Of a stretch of DNA of 64,000 nt, positions 36,494 to 45,380 are shown one piece after another. Under the pieces are notes generated by a model that saw nothing but the letters and a program-made list of their open reading frames with translations, had not been told where the DNA came from and searched no databases. Each line of letters begins with the position of its first letter. Position 1 is the stretch's first letter. A program made the translations under genes and the position numbers. The stretch comes from Pseudomonas sp. GOM6. GTDB taxonomy: Bacteria; Pseudomonadota; Gammaproteobacteria; Pseudomonadales; Pseudomonadaceae. The stretch spans positions 1 to 64,000 of the forward strand of contig NZ_JARPUS010000007.1 in assembly GCF_029537485.1 (NCBI RefSeq), written 5' to 3'.

Positions 36494-37584
36494 CCGCGGA
36501 ACAACTTATCCAGTTTGGGTAGCGCCGCGCCGTCTTCGGCGCAGGCGCGCACCTGTTCGATCAGCGGTGCCAGTCCATACCCCTGGCCACTCAGCCAGAG
36601 ATCGTCGTAATAGGTGGTGGCGTAGCGCTCGCCGCCATCGCAGAGAATGGCCACCACCGAGCCACGCTCACCCGCTTCGACCATACGCTGCGCCACCAAC
36701 AGGGCACCAACCAGATTGGTGCCGCTGGAGGCGCCGACCCGCCGACCCAGGCGTTGCGCCAGGTAGTGCATGGCGGCCAGGGACAGGGCATCGGGCACCT
36801 TGCACATGGCGTCCAGCACATCCGGCATGAACGAAGGCTCGACCCGTGGCCGGCCGATGCCCTCGATGCGCGAACCGCAATCCAGGGTCAGGCTGCGATC
36901 ACCACTGACATAGCTGTCGAAAAATACCGAGCGCTCGGCATCGGCGCAGAGCACACGAGTGCTGTGCTGGCGATAGCGCACATAGCGCCCCAGGGTTGCC
37001 AGGGTGCCGCCAGTGCCGGGGCTGGAGACCAGCCAACTCGGCTCGGGGAACGCCTCGTGGCGCATCTGCTGGAAGATCGACTCGGCGATGTTGTTGTTCG
37101 CCCGCCAGTCGGTAGCGCGCTCGGCGTAGGTGAACTGATCCATGAAGTGGCCGCCGGTCTCCCGAGCCAGCCGCACGGATTCGGCATGAATCTGCGTGGG
37201 GTCGTCCACCAGATGGGCTCGACCGCCGTAAAAAGCGATCTGCGCCAGCTTTTCTGTGGCGGTGGAAGCCGGCACCACGGCAATGAACGGCAGCCCCAGC
37301 AGCCGCGAGAAATAGGCCTCGGAAATCGCCGTGGAGCCGCTGGAAGCCTCGATCACCGGAGCCCCGGGCTTGAGCCAGCCATTGCACAGGGCATACAGGA
37401 ACAACGAACGCGCCAGGCGGTGCTTGAGGCTGCCGGTGGGGTGGCTGGACTCGTCCTTGAAATACAGCTCGACGCCCGGCAGCCCCGGCAGCGCCAAGGG
37501 AATCAGGTGGGTATCGGCGCTGCGCTGGAAGTCCGCCTCGATGATGCGTACCGCCTCGCGGGCCCACTGGCGTAGATAGGTCAT
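36490..37584 (-). CDS. PLP-dependent enzyme of the cysteine synthase fold (Cds1-like)
   Basis: 364 residues, fold type II. The Schiff-base Lys is Lys54 in PTGSLKHR, preceded by KDES; the substrate loop is SSGSTA and the PLP phosphate loop is SPGTGGT. It is longer than CysK/CysM (about 310) and lacks the CysK C-terminal signature, but matches the L-cysteine desulfhydrase/cysteine synthase-like group (Cds1). That family makes sulfide and pyruvate from cysteine. Start at 37584; a longer frame overlaps the EamA gene. It follows the EamA gene after 10 bp and probably shares its transcript. Confidence 0.82.
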   Translation of the reverse strand: MTYLRQWAREAVRIIEADFQRSADTHLIPLALPGLPGVELYFKDESSHPTGSLKHRLARSLFLYALCNGWLKPGAPVIEASSGSTAISEAYFSRLLGLPFIAVVPASTATEKLAQIAFYGGRAHLVDDPTQIHAESVRLARETGGHFMDQFTYAERATDWRANNNIAESIFQQMRHEAFPEPSWLVSSPGTGGTLATLGRYVRYRQHSTRVLCADAERSVFFDSYVSGDRSLTLDCGSRIEGIGRPRVEPSFMPDVLDAMCKVPDALSLAAMHYLAQRLGRRVGASSGTNLVGALLVAQRMVEAGERGSVVAILCDGGERYATTYYDDLWLSGQGYGLAPLIEQVRACAEDGAALPKLDKLFRG

Positions 37585-37594
37585 GGATGTGTCC

Positions 37595-38494
37595 TCAATC
37601 GAGAATACCGGCCGGCACCGGGGTGCTGTCGCGCCACTGGCTGAGTGCAACCCCGGCGAACACCAGGGCTGCCGCGGCATACTGCCACGAGCTCAGACTC
37701 TCACCGAGCAACAACGCCGCAAACAGCAGGGTGAACACCGGCAGCAGGTTGGTGAAGCCGGATGCCTGGCTGACCGGCAGGCGGCTGACACCGAAGTTGT
37801 ACAGGCCATAGGCTCCCACCGTAACCAGCAGTCCCAGATAGACCACTGCAGCAATGCCCTGGAAACTCAGTTCGGCGGGTAACGACTCACCCGCCAACGC
37901 CAGCGGCAGAAAGAACAGCGTGCCGATAAAGGCTTGCATGGCGGTCAGCACAAAGGGCGAGTAGCGCTCGCACAGACGCTTGAGCAACAGGGAATAGGCC
38001 GTGGCGCAGAGCACGGCAAGAAATTCGTAGAAGTTGCCCAGCAGCGGAGCGGGCGCGCTGGCATCGGCTTCACCGATCAGGCTCAGCCACAGCGCCCCGA
38101 TCAACGCCAGGAGAAAGCCTGCCCAGGTAGTTGCAGCGATGCGCTCACGCAGGAAGAAGAAAGCGCCCACGGCCACCAACATGGGCAGCAAGGCGGTGAT
38201 CATCCCCGCCTGGGAGGCGCTGGTGTGCTGCAGCGCGAGGGCCTCGAAGATGAAGTATAGGCAAGGCTCGCAAGCCGCGAGCAACAGCAGGTAGCGCCAG
38301 TCGCCAGGGCGGTACTCGACGCGCCCTCGCCAGCGCCAGGCCAGCAGGAACACAAGGCTGCCGATGGCCATACGGCCGAACACCACCCACATCGGCGGCA
38401 GCTCGGCAAAGGCCAGTTTGAGGGCGATGAAGGAGCTGCCCCACAGCGCCATGGCCAGCACCAGGCAAAGCATTGCAAATGTCCGCCCCGGCAT
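37595..38494 (-). CDS. EamA-family (DMT) transporter
   Basis: 299 residues with ten membrane segments in two EamA repeats; WGSSFIALKLA in helix 1 and NLLPVFTLLFAALLLGE in helix 9 are typical. The ATG at 38494 has SD GGAGAG. The adjoining PLP enzyme suggests a substrate such as cysteine or a related amino acid, which is an inference from position only. Transcribed separately from the mrp operon upstream. Confidence 0.85.
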   Translation of the reverse strand: MPGRTFAMLCLVLAMALWGSSFIALKLAFAELPPMWVVFGRMAIGSLVFLLAWRWRGRVEYRPGDWRYLLLLAACEPCLYFIFEALALQHTSASQAGMITALLPMLVAVGAFFFLRERIAATTWAGFLLALIGALWLSLIGEADASAPAPLLGNFYEFLAVLCATAYSLLLKRLCERYSPFVLTAMQAFIGTLFFLPLALAGESLPAELSFQGIAAVVYLGLLVTVGAYGLYNFGVSRLPVSQASGFTNLLPVFTLLFAALLLGESLSSWQYAAAALVFAGVALSQWRDSTPVPAGILD

Positions 38495-38582
38495 GACTGT
38501 CTCTCCAGAAAACCGACAGTCTAGAAGCCGTGGCGGAGCCCGGACAGGCACAGCCAGCCAGGAAAACTGTGCTCCCGCCTGG

Positions 38583-38915
38583 TCACTCTTCCCAGGGTTT
38601 GCCGCGGGTGGCCGAGTCAATCGGCAGCTTTTGCTGCAAGGCGGCTTTGGCCAGCATGTGTGCGCTGACCGGCGCAGTGATAAAGAGGAACAGGGTAATC
38701 AGCAGTTCGTGCAGGCTAATGCCCTCCTCCCCCGCGCCGAAGAACAACATGGAGGCGACCACCAGCCCCCCCACGCCCAGCGTAGTGGCCTTGGTGGGGC
38801 TGTGCAGGCGGGTGAAAAAATCGGGAAACCGCACCAGACCGACTGCGCCGACCAGGGTAAACAGGCTGCCAGCCAGCAGGAAAAACACGACCAAGGCTTC
38901 AATCCAGATATTCAT
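38583..38915 (-). CDS. mrpG: Mrp-type Na+/H+ antiporter subunit G
   Basis: 110 residues with three membrane segments; LVGAVGLVRFPDFFTRLHSPTKATTLG (as two blocks) is the MnhG/PhaG family mark. It is the last gene of the antiporter operon, 9 bp after mrpF. Mrp antiporters export Na+ for H+ and need all subunits to assemble. Other names in pseudomonads are shaG and phaG. Confidence 0.92.
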   Translation of the reverse strand: MNIWIEALVVFFLLAGSLFTLVGAVGLVRFPDFFTRLHSPTKATTLGVGGLVVASMLFFGAGEEGISLHELLITLFLFITAPVSAHMLAKAALQQKLPIDSATRGKPWEE

Positions 38916-38924
38916 GCGTCGCTC

Positions 38925-39194
38925 CTACTCGATGATGTCGCCGCGCAGCAGGTACTTGGTCACCGCCACCGTGCCGATGAAGCCCATCACCGCAATCAGC
39001 AGAGCCGCCTCGAAGTACAGGTCGGAGCCCTCCCAGATCCCCAGCAGCACGATCAGGGCAATCGCATTGATGTACAGCGTATCCAGGGCCAGGATGCGAT
39101 CCGGCATGCTCGGCCCGCGGATCAGCCGTACCAGGGTCAACAGCAGCGCCAGTCCGACCAGGGCGACGCACAGGGGGATCACGTAGGCGAGCAT
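38925..39194 (-). CDS. mrpF: Mrp-type Na+/H+ antiporter subunit F
   Basis: 89 residues with three membrane segments and the family motif RLIRGPSMPDRILALDTL. The ATG at 39194 overlaps the end of mrpE by 16 bp. Length is typical for MrpF. Confidence 0.9.
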   Translation of the reverse strand: MLAYVIPLCVALVGLALLLTLVRLIRGPSMPDRILALDTLYINAIALIVLLGIWEGSDLYFEAALLIAVMGFIGTVAVTKYLLRGDIIE

Positions 39195-39682
39195 GCGAAC
39201 ACCTCCAGCAGCGGGCGCTCGTAGCGCTGTTTGATCTGCGCCACCAGCGCGGCCTCGTCGTCGATATCCAGGCAATGCAGCAGCAGGGTGCGGCGGTCGG
39301 CACTGAGGTTGGCGGACACAGTGCCTGGCGTCAGGCAGATGATGCTGGCCAGCATGGTCAGCGCCAGTTCGTCGGTCAGTTCCAAGGGCACCTCGACGAA
39401 GGCCGGACGTGGACGCGTGAACGGGTTGAGCACCAGGCGCGCCACCTGCAGGTTGGCGACGATGATGTCGAACAGCACCAGCAGCAGGAAACGACACAAC
39501 TGCCAGGGCTTGGCAATCTGCGGCGGGTTGATCCAGAACAGCTGTGACACCAGCGGGATCACCCAGCCCAGAAAGGCGCCCAGCAGCACATGGCCGAAGC
39601 TGAAATCGTTGACCAGCAGCAACCAGAGCAGCAGCAGGAAAAGGCTCAGCAGAGGGTGCGGTAGCCAGCGCCAGGTTCTCAT
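39179..39682 (-). CDS. mrpE: Mrp-type Na+/H+ antiporter subunit E
   Basis: 167 residues: two N-terminal membrane segments, then a cytoplasmic domain with the conserved SIICLTPGTVSANLSADRRTLL (two blocks) and DIDDEA. Normal MrpE length. Start overlaps the mrpD stop as ATGA. Confidence 0.9.
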   Translation of the reverse strand: MRTWRWLPHPLLSLFLLLLWLLLVNDFSFGHVLLGAFLGWVIPLVSQLFWINPPQIAKPWQLCRFLLLVLFDIIVANLQVARLVLNPFTRPRPAFVEVPLELTDELALTMLASIICLTPGTVSANLSADRRTLLLHCLDIDDEAALVAQIKQRYERPLLEVFACSPT

Positions 39683-41175
39683 TGGCCACCTCCGAGCAGC
39701 AGATAGGTATTGACGTCCTGCAATTGCAACGCCGCGGCATTCAGGTACTCCAGCACGGGTGCAGCCAGCAGGGTCAGCAACGGGCTGAGCAGGAACAGGC
39801 CAACACAGGCCAGCAGACGGCCGCGATCGAGTTCAGAACTATCCAGCTGATCCTGGCCGACACGCCAGAAAATGGTGCTTCCCGCACGACTCAAAGCCAC
39901 CAGCATGCCCAGACCGCCGACCAGCAGCAGCGGCCACAGCCACACGGCGTACTGCCAGTCGCTGGCGGCACGCAACAGCAACAGCTTGCCGATAAAACCC
40001 GACAGCGGCGGCAAACCGGCAATGGCGATGGCACCAAGGAAAAACAGCCCGCCAAGCAGCCGTGGGTGCTGCAGTGCCGGGCCCTGGACCAGATCGCCCG
40101 CCTTGTCGCCACGCTGGCGCGAAACCAGGTCGACCAGCAGGAACATAGCCGCCGACACCCAGGTGGTGTGTAGCCAGTAATACAGCGCCGCCTGCAGCGA
40201 GGCCGGGGTGCCGATGGCCATGCCAGCCAGCAGGGTTCCCACCGAGACAACCAGCAGATAGGCGATCAAACGCTGCAGGCTGCTGGCGGACAGGGCACCG
40301 AGCACGCCCGCGGCCAGGGTCAGCAGGGCCAGTGGCCAGAGCCACTCCTGGGCCAGATTGGCCAGGCTGCCGGCCTCGCTGCCAAACACCAAGGTGTAAA
40401 CCCGCAGAATCGAATACAGACCCACCTTGGTCATGATGGCGAACAGCGCCGCCACCGGTGCACTGGCCGCGGCATAGGCGCTCGGCAGCCAGAAATACAG
40501 CGGCAAGAAGGCCGCCTTGAGGCCGAATACCAGCAACAGCAGCAGACCGGCAGCCCCCAAAATTGGTGCCTGGTCCGCAGAGGCAGCAGCCACTTTCACC
40601 GCCAGATCGGCGATGTTCAGCGTGCCGGTAATGCCATACAGGGTGCCCACGGCGATCAGGAACAGCGCCGAACCCAACAAGTTGAGTACCACATAGTGCA
40701 ACCCTGCCCTCACCCGCTCGCGACCACCGCCATGCAGTAGCAACGCATAGGAAGCAATCAGCAGGATCTCGAAGAACACGAACAGGTTGAACAGATCGCC
40801 GGTAAGGAAGGCGCCATTGATCCCCAGCAACTGAAACTGGAACAGCGCATGGAAACTACTGCCACGTTCGTCATCGCCACGCATCGCATACAGCAGGGCG
40901 AACAATGCCAGCACGGCGGTCAGCAGCAGCATCAGGGCACTGAGGCGATCCAGCAGCAACACGATGCCGAATGGTGCCGCCCAGTTGCCGAGGGTGTACT
41001 GCTGCAGCTCACCCAGCCCGGCCAGGTGCACCAGCCACAGGCTGACCGGCAACAACGCCAGAGTGGCCAGCAGCGACAGAGAGCGCTGCGCGGCCATGCG
41101 GACACGCCCGCCCAGCAGCAACAGGCCACCGGCGAACAGCGGAATAAGGACCGGCAGGATCAGCGCATGATTCAT
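39679..41175 (-). CDS. mrpD: Mrp-type Na+/H+ antiporter subunit D
   Basis: 498 residues, 14 membrane segments, a homologue of NADH dehydrogenase subunits ND2/ND4/ND5 with the proton-antiporter domain (FGLKAAFLPLYFWLPSAYAAASAPVAALF in helices 7 and 8, quoted in part). The conserved Lys of the transport site is in GLKAAF and the Glu in helix 5 (FFEILLIASY). Start overlaps mrpC's stop as ATGA; the stop overlaps mrpE. Confidence 0.92.
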   Translation of the reverse strand: MNHALILPVLIPLFAGGLLLLGGRVRMAAQRSLSLLATLALLPVSLWLVHLAGLGELQQYTLGNWAAPFGIVLLLDRLSALMLLLTAVLALFALLYAMRGDDERGSSFHALFQFQLLGINGAFLTGDLFNLFVFFEILLIASYALLLHGGGRERVRAGLHYVVLNLLGSALFLIAVGTLYGITGTLNIADLAVKVAAASADQAPILGAAGLLLLLVFGLKAAFLPLYFWLPSAYAAASAPVAALFAIMTKVGLYSILRVYTLVFGSEAGSLANLAQEWLWPLALLTLAAGVLGALSASSLQRLIAYLLVVSVGTLLAGMAIGTPASLQAALYYWLHTTWVSAAMFLLVDLVSRQRGDKAGDLVQGPALQHPRLLGGLFFLGAIAIAGLPPLSGFIGKLLLLRAASDWQYAVWLWPLLLVGGLGMLVALSRAGSTIFWRVGQDQLDSSELDRGRLLACVGLFLLSPLLTLLAAPVLEYLNAAALQLQDVNTYLLLGGGQ

Positions 41176-41501
41176 CGGCGCGGCTCTCCACCATCGACAT
41201 GATCGGTATCGTGCTCACCCAGGCTACGCAGAGCCAGCACGACGACAAAGGCGGTCATGGCGAACCCGATGACGATGGCAGTCAGTACCAAGGCCTGGGG
41301 CAATGGGTCGGTATAGCTCGCGCCCTCACGAATCACCGCGGGTACGCCACTGTGCAGGCGCCCCATGGCGAACAGGAACAGGTTGACCGCATAGGACAGC
41401 AGGGTCAGCCCCATGACCACGGGGAAGGTGCGCGCACGCAGCAACAGGTACACGCCGCTGGCGGTCAACACGCCGAGTACCAGAGCGAACAGGGCTTCCA
41501 T
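41172..41501 (-). CDS. mrpC: Mrp-type Na+/H+ antiporter subunit C
   Basis: 109 residues, three membrane segments, NuoK-like; ARTFPVVMGLTLLSYAVNLFLF (two blocks) and PLPQALVLTAIVIGFA are the family marks. Start at 41501, one base after the mrpA stop. Confidence 0.9.
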   Translation of the reverse strand: MEALFALVLGVLTASGVYLLLRARTFPVVMGLTLLSYAVNLFLFAMGRLHSGVPAVIREGASYTDPLPQALVLTAIVIGFAMTAFVVVLALRSLGEHDTDHVDGGEPRR

Positions 41502-41502
41502 C

Positions 41503-44295
41503 TCAGAGCAACTCCTCGGTGCTATTGCCACGGGTCAGCTTGCCCAGGCTGGCGAGAATCGTCAGGGTGGCGCCGACCACGGCCAGATAGACGCCGAGGT
41601 CGAACAGCATGGCGGTGGCCAACTCGAATTCCCCCACCAGCGGCAGGTGGAAGTGGCCGAACGAAGTGGTCAGGTAGGGATAACCGAACAGCCAGCTGCC
41701 CAGCCCGGTCAAGCCGGCAAGCAGCACACCGGCACCGGCCACGCGCTGGTAGTCCAGCGGCAGGCGGCTCTGCGTCCAGCTCACGCCGTTGGCAACATAC
41801 TGCAGGATCAGCGCCACAGCGGTGATCAGGCCAGCAATGAAGCCGCCGCCAGGCAGGTTGTGACCACGCAGGAAGATGAAGACCGACACCAGCAGCGCCA
41901 GCGGCAGCAGCACCCGCGACAGGGTGGACAGGAACAGCGGATGACGGTCACTGGCCCAGTGGTGCCCGGCACTGTCGGCTTGCGGCTGATACAGGCGCAG
42001 GCCTTCGAGCAGCGCGAAAATGCCCACGGCGGCGATGGCCAGCACAGTGACCTCGCCCAGGGTATCGAAGCCGCGGAAGTCCACCAGGATCACGTTGACC
42101 ACGTTGGTACCGCCGCCGCCCGACACACTGTTGTCCAGGAAGAAACCGGAGATGCTCTGTAGCGGGCGCGTCAGCACGGCATACGCCAGCAGTGCCACCA
42201 CCCCGCCGCAGCCCACCGCCACGATGAAATCACGCAAGCCACGCAGACTGCTGCTCTCGGCTGGGGTATGCGATGGCATGAAGTACAGAGCCAGCATCAG
42301 CAGGATGATGGTCACCACCTCCACCGACAGCTGGGTCAGAGCTAGATCCGGCGCCGAATAACGGGCAAATACCAGTGAGACCAGAAGTCCGACCACACTG
42401 AGCATGAGCAGCGCCACCAGACGCTGGCGATGGAAGATCACCGTCAACAGCGCCGCCACACAGAGCACCGTACCGCCCATCAGCCCCGGCCCGTCCAGTG
42501 GTGACAAGCCCAAGGAGCCGGTAAAGCGCGGCAGGCGGGTCAGACTGCTGACTACCACCGCCAGCGCAGCGAGCAGCATCAGCGCCAGGTAACGCTGCAG
42601 CGAGCCATTCTCCAGCAGCGCGGTAATCCGCCGACTGAAGGCCACCACGGCGCGTACGCCACGCTCGAACACATCCTTGGCATCCACTTCGGGCAGACCG
42701 GCATACCAGCGGAACAGCGGCTGGCGGAACAGGTACACCAGAATGCCGCCCAGCGAGGCAGCAAAGCTCATGGCCAGCGGCAGGTTGAAGCCATGCCAGA
42801 TGGCCAGGTCGTACTCCGGCAGCGGACCATTGAGGCTGGCCTGGGCCGCCACCGACAGCAGCGGCGCCACGGTATAGCCCGGCAGCATGCCCACCAGCAG
42901 GCAGAGGAAGACCAGCACCTCCACCGGCACCTTCATATAACGTGGTGGCTCGTGGGGCGGGAACTTGGGCAGGTTGATCGGCTCGCCATTAAAGAACACG
43001 TCATGGATGAAACGCAGCGAATAGGCCACCGAGAACACCCCGGCCAGGGTCGCAGCAGCCGGGATCACCCAGTTGAAGCTGCCCAGCAGATCCTGCTGCA
43101 GGGTCTCGCCAAAGAACATTTCCTTGCTCAGGAAGCCGTTGAGCAACGGCACGCCGGCCATCGCCGAGGACGCCACCATCGCCAACACCGCCGTATGCGG
43201 CAGGTACTTCCACATGCCATTGATGCGGCGCATGTCGCGGCTGCCGGTCTCGTGATCGATGATCCCCGCGGCCATGAACAGCGAAGCCTTGAAGGTCGCG
43301 TGGTTGATGATGTGGAACACCGCCGCCACCGTCGCCATGCGCGAGTCGAGGCCGAACAGCAGAGTGATCAGGCCCAGGTGGCTAATGGTCGAGTAGGCCA
43401 GCAGGCCCTTGAGATCGTGCTGGAACAGCGCCATGCCGGCGCCCACCAGCAAGGTCGCCAGGCCGGTCAGACTGACCAGGTAGAACCACAGATCGGAGCC
43501 GCTCAGTACCGGGTACAGGCGCGCCAGCAAAAAGACCCCGGCCTTGACCATGGTCGCCGAGTGCAGATAGGCCGACACCGGCGTCGGCGCCGCCATGGCA
43601 TGCGGCAGCCAGAAGTGGAACGGGAACTGCGCCGACTTGGTGAACACACCCAGCAGCACCAGCACCAGCATTAGCGGATACAGCGCGTGAGCACGTACCT
43701 GATCGCCGGCCGCGAGCACTTCGGTGAGCTGGAAGCTGCCGGCCATCTGCCCCAGCAGCAGCACCCCGGCCAGTAACGCCAGGCCACCGCCACCGGTTAC
43801 CGCCAGCGCCATGCGCGCGCCTTTGCGCGCATCGCCTCGATTACCCCAGAAGCCGATCAGTAGGAAGGACGACAGGCTGGTCAGCTCCCAGAACACCATC
43901 ATCAGCAGCAGGTTTTCCGACAGCACCACGCCGAGCATGGCGCCCATGAACAGCAGCAGGTAGGAGAAGAAACGCCCGACCGGCTCGCGCTCGGACAGGT
44001 AGTAGCGGGCATAAAGGATGACCAGCAGACCGATGCCGAGAATCAGCAGGGCGAACAGAAAGCCCAGGCCATCCAGGCGCAGCGAGAGATTCAGCCCTAG
44101 CTCGGGCAACCAGCTGTACGACACCAGCAGGCGCTCGCCGGCAAACACCCGCGGGGCCAGCCAGAGCAGCCAGGCCAGGCCCAGCAGGGGTGCCACGGCG
44201 GCAGCCAGCGTAGTCTGCACACGGCCGAAACGATCAAACAGGATGGGCAGGAGAGCGCCGAAAAACGGCAAGCCGACAATGAGCAGCAGCTCCAT
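41503..44295 (-). CDS. mrpA: Mrp-type Na+/H+ antiporter, fused subunits A and B
   Basis: 930 residues. The first about 780 residues are MrpA: the ND5-like antiporter core ([36 protein letters not shown] in helices 7-8, quoted in part; [22 protein letters not shown]) and a C-terminal extension of MrpA. The rest (about 790-930) is an MrpB domain ([21 protein letters not shown]). Separate mrpB is therefore absent, as known for group 2 Mrp operons of pseudomonads (also shaA or phaAB). It is the first gene of the six-gene operon A/B-C-D-E-F-G, all overlapping or 1 to 10 bp apart. A dyad lies upstream at 44401-44426. Confidence 0.93.
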   Translation of the reverse strand: MELLLIVGLPFFGALLPILFDRFGRVQTTLAAAVAPLLGLAWLLWLAPRVFAGERLLVSYSWLPELGLNLSLRLDGLGFLFALLILGIGLLVILYARYYLSEREPVGRFFSYLLLFMGAMLGVVLSENLLLMMVFWELTSLSSFLLIGFWGNRGDARKGARMALAVTGGGGLALLAGVLLLGQMAGSFQLTEVLAAGDQVRAHALYPLMLVLVLLGVFTKSAQFPFHFWLPHAMAAPTPVSAYLHSATMVKAGVFLLARLYPVLSGSDLWFYLVSLTGLATLLVGAGMALFQHDLKGLLAYSTISHLGLITLLFGLDSRMATVAAVFHIINHATFKASLFMAAGIIDHETGSRDMRRINGMWKYLPHTAVLAMVASSAMAGVPLLNGFLSKEMFFGETLQQDLLGSFNWVIPAAATLAGVFSVAYSLRFIHDVFFNGEPINLPKFPPHEPPRYMKVPVEVLVFLCLLVGMLPGYTVAPLLSVAAQASLNGPLPEYDLAIWHGFNLPLAMSFAASLGGILVYLFRQPLFRWYAGLPEVDAKDVFERGVRAVVAFSRRITALLENGSLQRYLALMLLAALAVVVSSLTRLPRFTGSLGLSPLDGPGLMGGTVLCVAALLTVIFHRQRLVALLMLSVVGLLVSLVFARYSAPDLALTQLSVEVVTIILLMLALYFMPSHTPAESSSLRGLRDFIVAVGCGGVVALLAYAVLTRPLQSISGFFLDNSVSGGGGTNVVNVILVDFRGFDTLGEVTVLAIAAVGIFALLEGLRLYQPQADSAGHHWASDRHPLFLSTLSRVLLPLALLVSVFIFLRGHNLPGGGFIAGLITAVALILQYVANGVSWTQSRLPLDYQRVAGAGVLLAGLTGLGSWLFGYPYLTTSFGHFHLPLVGEFELATAMLFDLGVYLAVVGATLTILASLGKLTRGNSTEELL

Positions 44296-44400
44296 GAATC
44301 TCCCCTTTCCTCAAGCCCCATGCCGCTGCACAGCTGGGGCGAATCAGACTTTCCATTGCGCCGCTAAGTCGTTGTCAGCGCAGGACTAGCGGGCGATTAT

Positions 44401-44426
44401 CCATGACTGGGAGAAGCAAGTCATGG
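44401..44426. promoter_or_regulatory. inverted repeat upstream of the mrp operon
   Basis: CCATGACT (44401-44408) and AGTCATGG (44419-44426) form a perfect 8-bp dyad with a 10-base spacer, about 105 bp before the mrpA start. On the minus strand GATAAT (a possible -10) adjoins its end at about 44396-44402. Candidate operator for the operon; function inferred. Confidence 0.4.
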
Positions 44427-44478
44427 CTGAATTATTACCAGAACTTATCTAACCAGCACGCTCGATAGACGCACAAAG

Positions 44479-44502
44479 GAAAAGCCCGGCAAATGCCGGG
44501 CT
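44479..44502 (-). terminator. rho-independent terminator after the 17-kDa-type lipoprotein gene
   Basis: AGCCCGGCA paired with TGCCGGGCT around a 2-base loop; on the minus strand it is followed by TTTTCC. It starts 8 bp after the stop of the gene at 44510. Confidence 0.8.
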
Positions 44503-44509
44503 GGTCGGA

Positions 44510-44974
44510 TCAGTGAGCGACGCGACTGGTGCCATCCACCGTCATGATGCGTACCCGGTCACCTACGCGGAAAATCTCGTTTTCCTGCACTTCCTGCACA
44601 TAAGCGCGCAGCGTACCGTCATCCTCGCGCACGGTGATCTCCACACCCTGGGTGCGGGTCAGCCCCTCCTCGGTGGCGGCGCCCAGCAAACCACCGGCGA
44701 CAGCACCGATCACCGCTGCCACGGCGGAACCACGACCACCGCCAATGGCGCTACCGCCAATGCCACCGACCACCGCACCGGCACCCGCACCGATGGGCGT
44801 CTTGGTGCCCTCGATCTTCACCGGGCGCAGCATCTCGACGGTGCCCAGACGCACGGTTTGCACCTTGCGCGCCTCGTCGCGACTGTAGCTATCGCCGCTC
44901 AGATTGGAAGCACAACCACCCAGGGTCAGGCCCAGGGCAACCACGGAAACAGTCAGCAGATTGGATTTACGCAT
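44510..44974 (-). CDS. glycine-zipper 17-kDa-antigen-type (SlyB-like) lipoprotein
   Basis: 154 residues. Lipoprotein signal peptide with lipobox LGGC (Cys21) and Ala-Ser after it, so outer-membrane sorting is expected. A glycine-zipper segment (GAGAGAVVGGIGGSAIGGG, about 66-84, and AVIGAVAGGLLGAA) forms a membrane-inserted hairpin, as in the Rickettsia 17-kDa antigen family and SlyB. The C-terminal part is a small beta domain (VQENEIFRVGDRVRIM). I start at the ATG at 44974, which begins the signal peptide; upstream codons do not. Monocistronic: terminator at 44479. Confidence 0.87.
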   Translation of the reverse strand: MRKSNLLTVSVVALGLTLGGCASNLSGDSYSRDEARKVQTVRLGTVEMLRPVKIEGTKTPIGAGAGAVVGGIGGSAIGGGRGSAVAAVIGAVAGGLLGAATEEGLTRTQGVEITVREDDGTLRAYVQEVQENEIFRVGDRVRIMTVDGTSRVAH

Positions 44975-45137
44975 TAGGTTCTCTCCAAGTAAGGCAGTTA
45001 TTAGACAGCGGCAACTGCTGCCTGTCACCCGCTCCATGGCAGTCACTCACAGTGTAGAAGCCGGGTGCGACATCGGGTCAGGTTTCCTGGCGCTTCGAGC
45101 TGGCGCAGGATGGCGGGACTCTTGGAGAAATCCCTGC

Positions 45138-45380
45138 ATGGACTATTTCATCGTCGCCGTCGCCACCCTCGCCGGCCTGGTCTTTCACGGGTGGCTGTAT
45201 CGGCTCATTCGCCGCTGGATGGACCGCGACCTGGCGCTGTCAATCGCTGCTGGCGACCCGGCCATGCAGGCCCACCTGCTGGAGTGCCTGGAACAGGCCA
45301 AGCGCCAGGGTATCCCCCGGCGCCAGCTGGAAGACTGGCTGCACCAGGCAGCCAAGGACTATCTACAGCAAGGCCATTAG
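45138..45380 (+). CDS. small membrane protein of unknown function
   Basis: 80 residues: one membrane segment (about 3-22, YFIVAVATLAGLVFHGWLY), then a basic and amphipathic helix-rich tail (RLIRRWMDRDLALSIAAG, ECLEQAKRQGIPRRQLEDW). No family that I recognise. The ATG at 45138 is preceded by a GGAGAAAT SD-like element. It sits alone on the plus strand between two minus-strand genes and overlaps the glycerate kinase 3' end by 4 bp. The codon use looks like that of the neighbours, so I believe it is a real gene. Confidence 0.65.
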   Translation: MDYFIVAVATLAGLVFHGWLYRLIRRWMDRDLALSIAAGDPAMQAHLLECLEQAKRQGIPRRQLEDWLHQAAKDYLQQGH

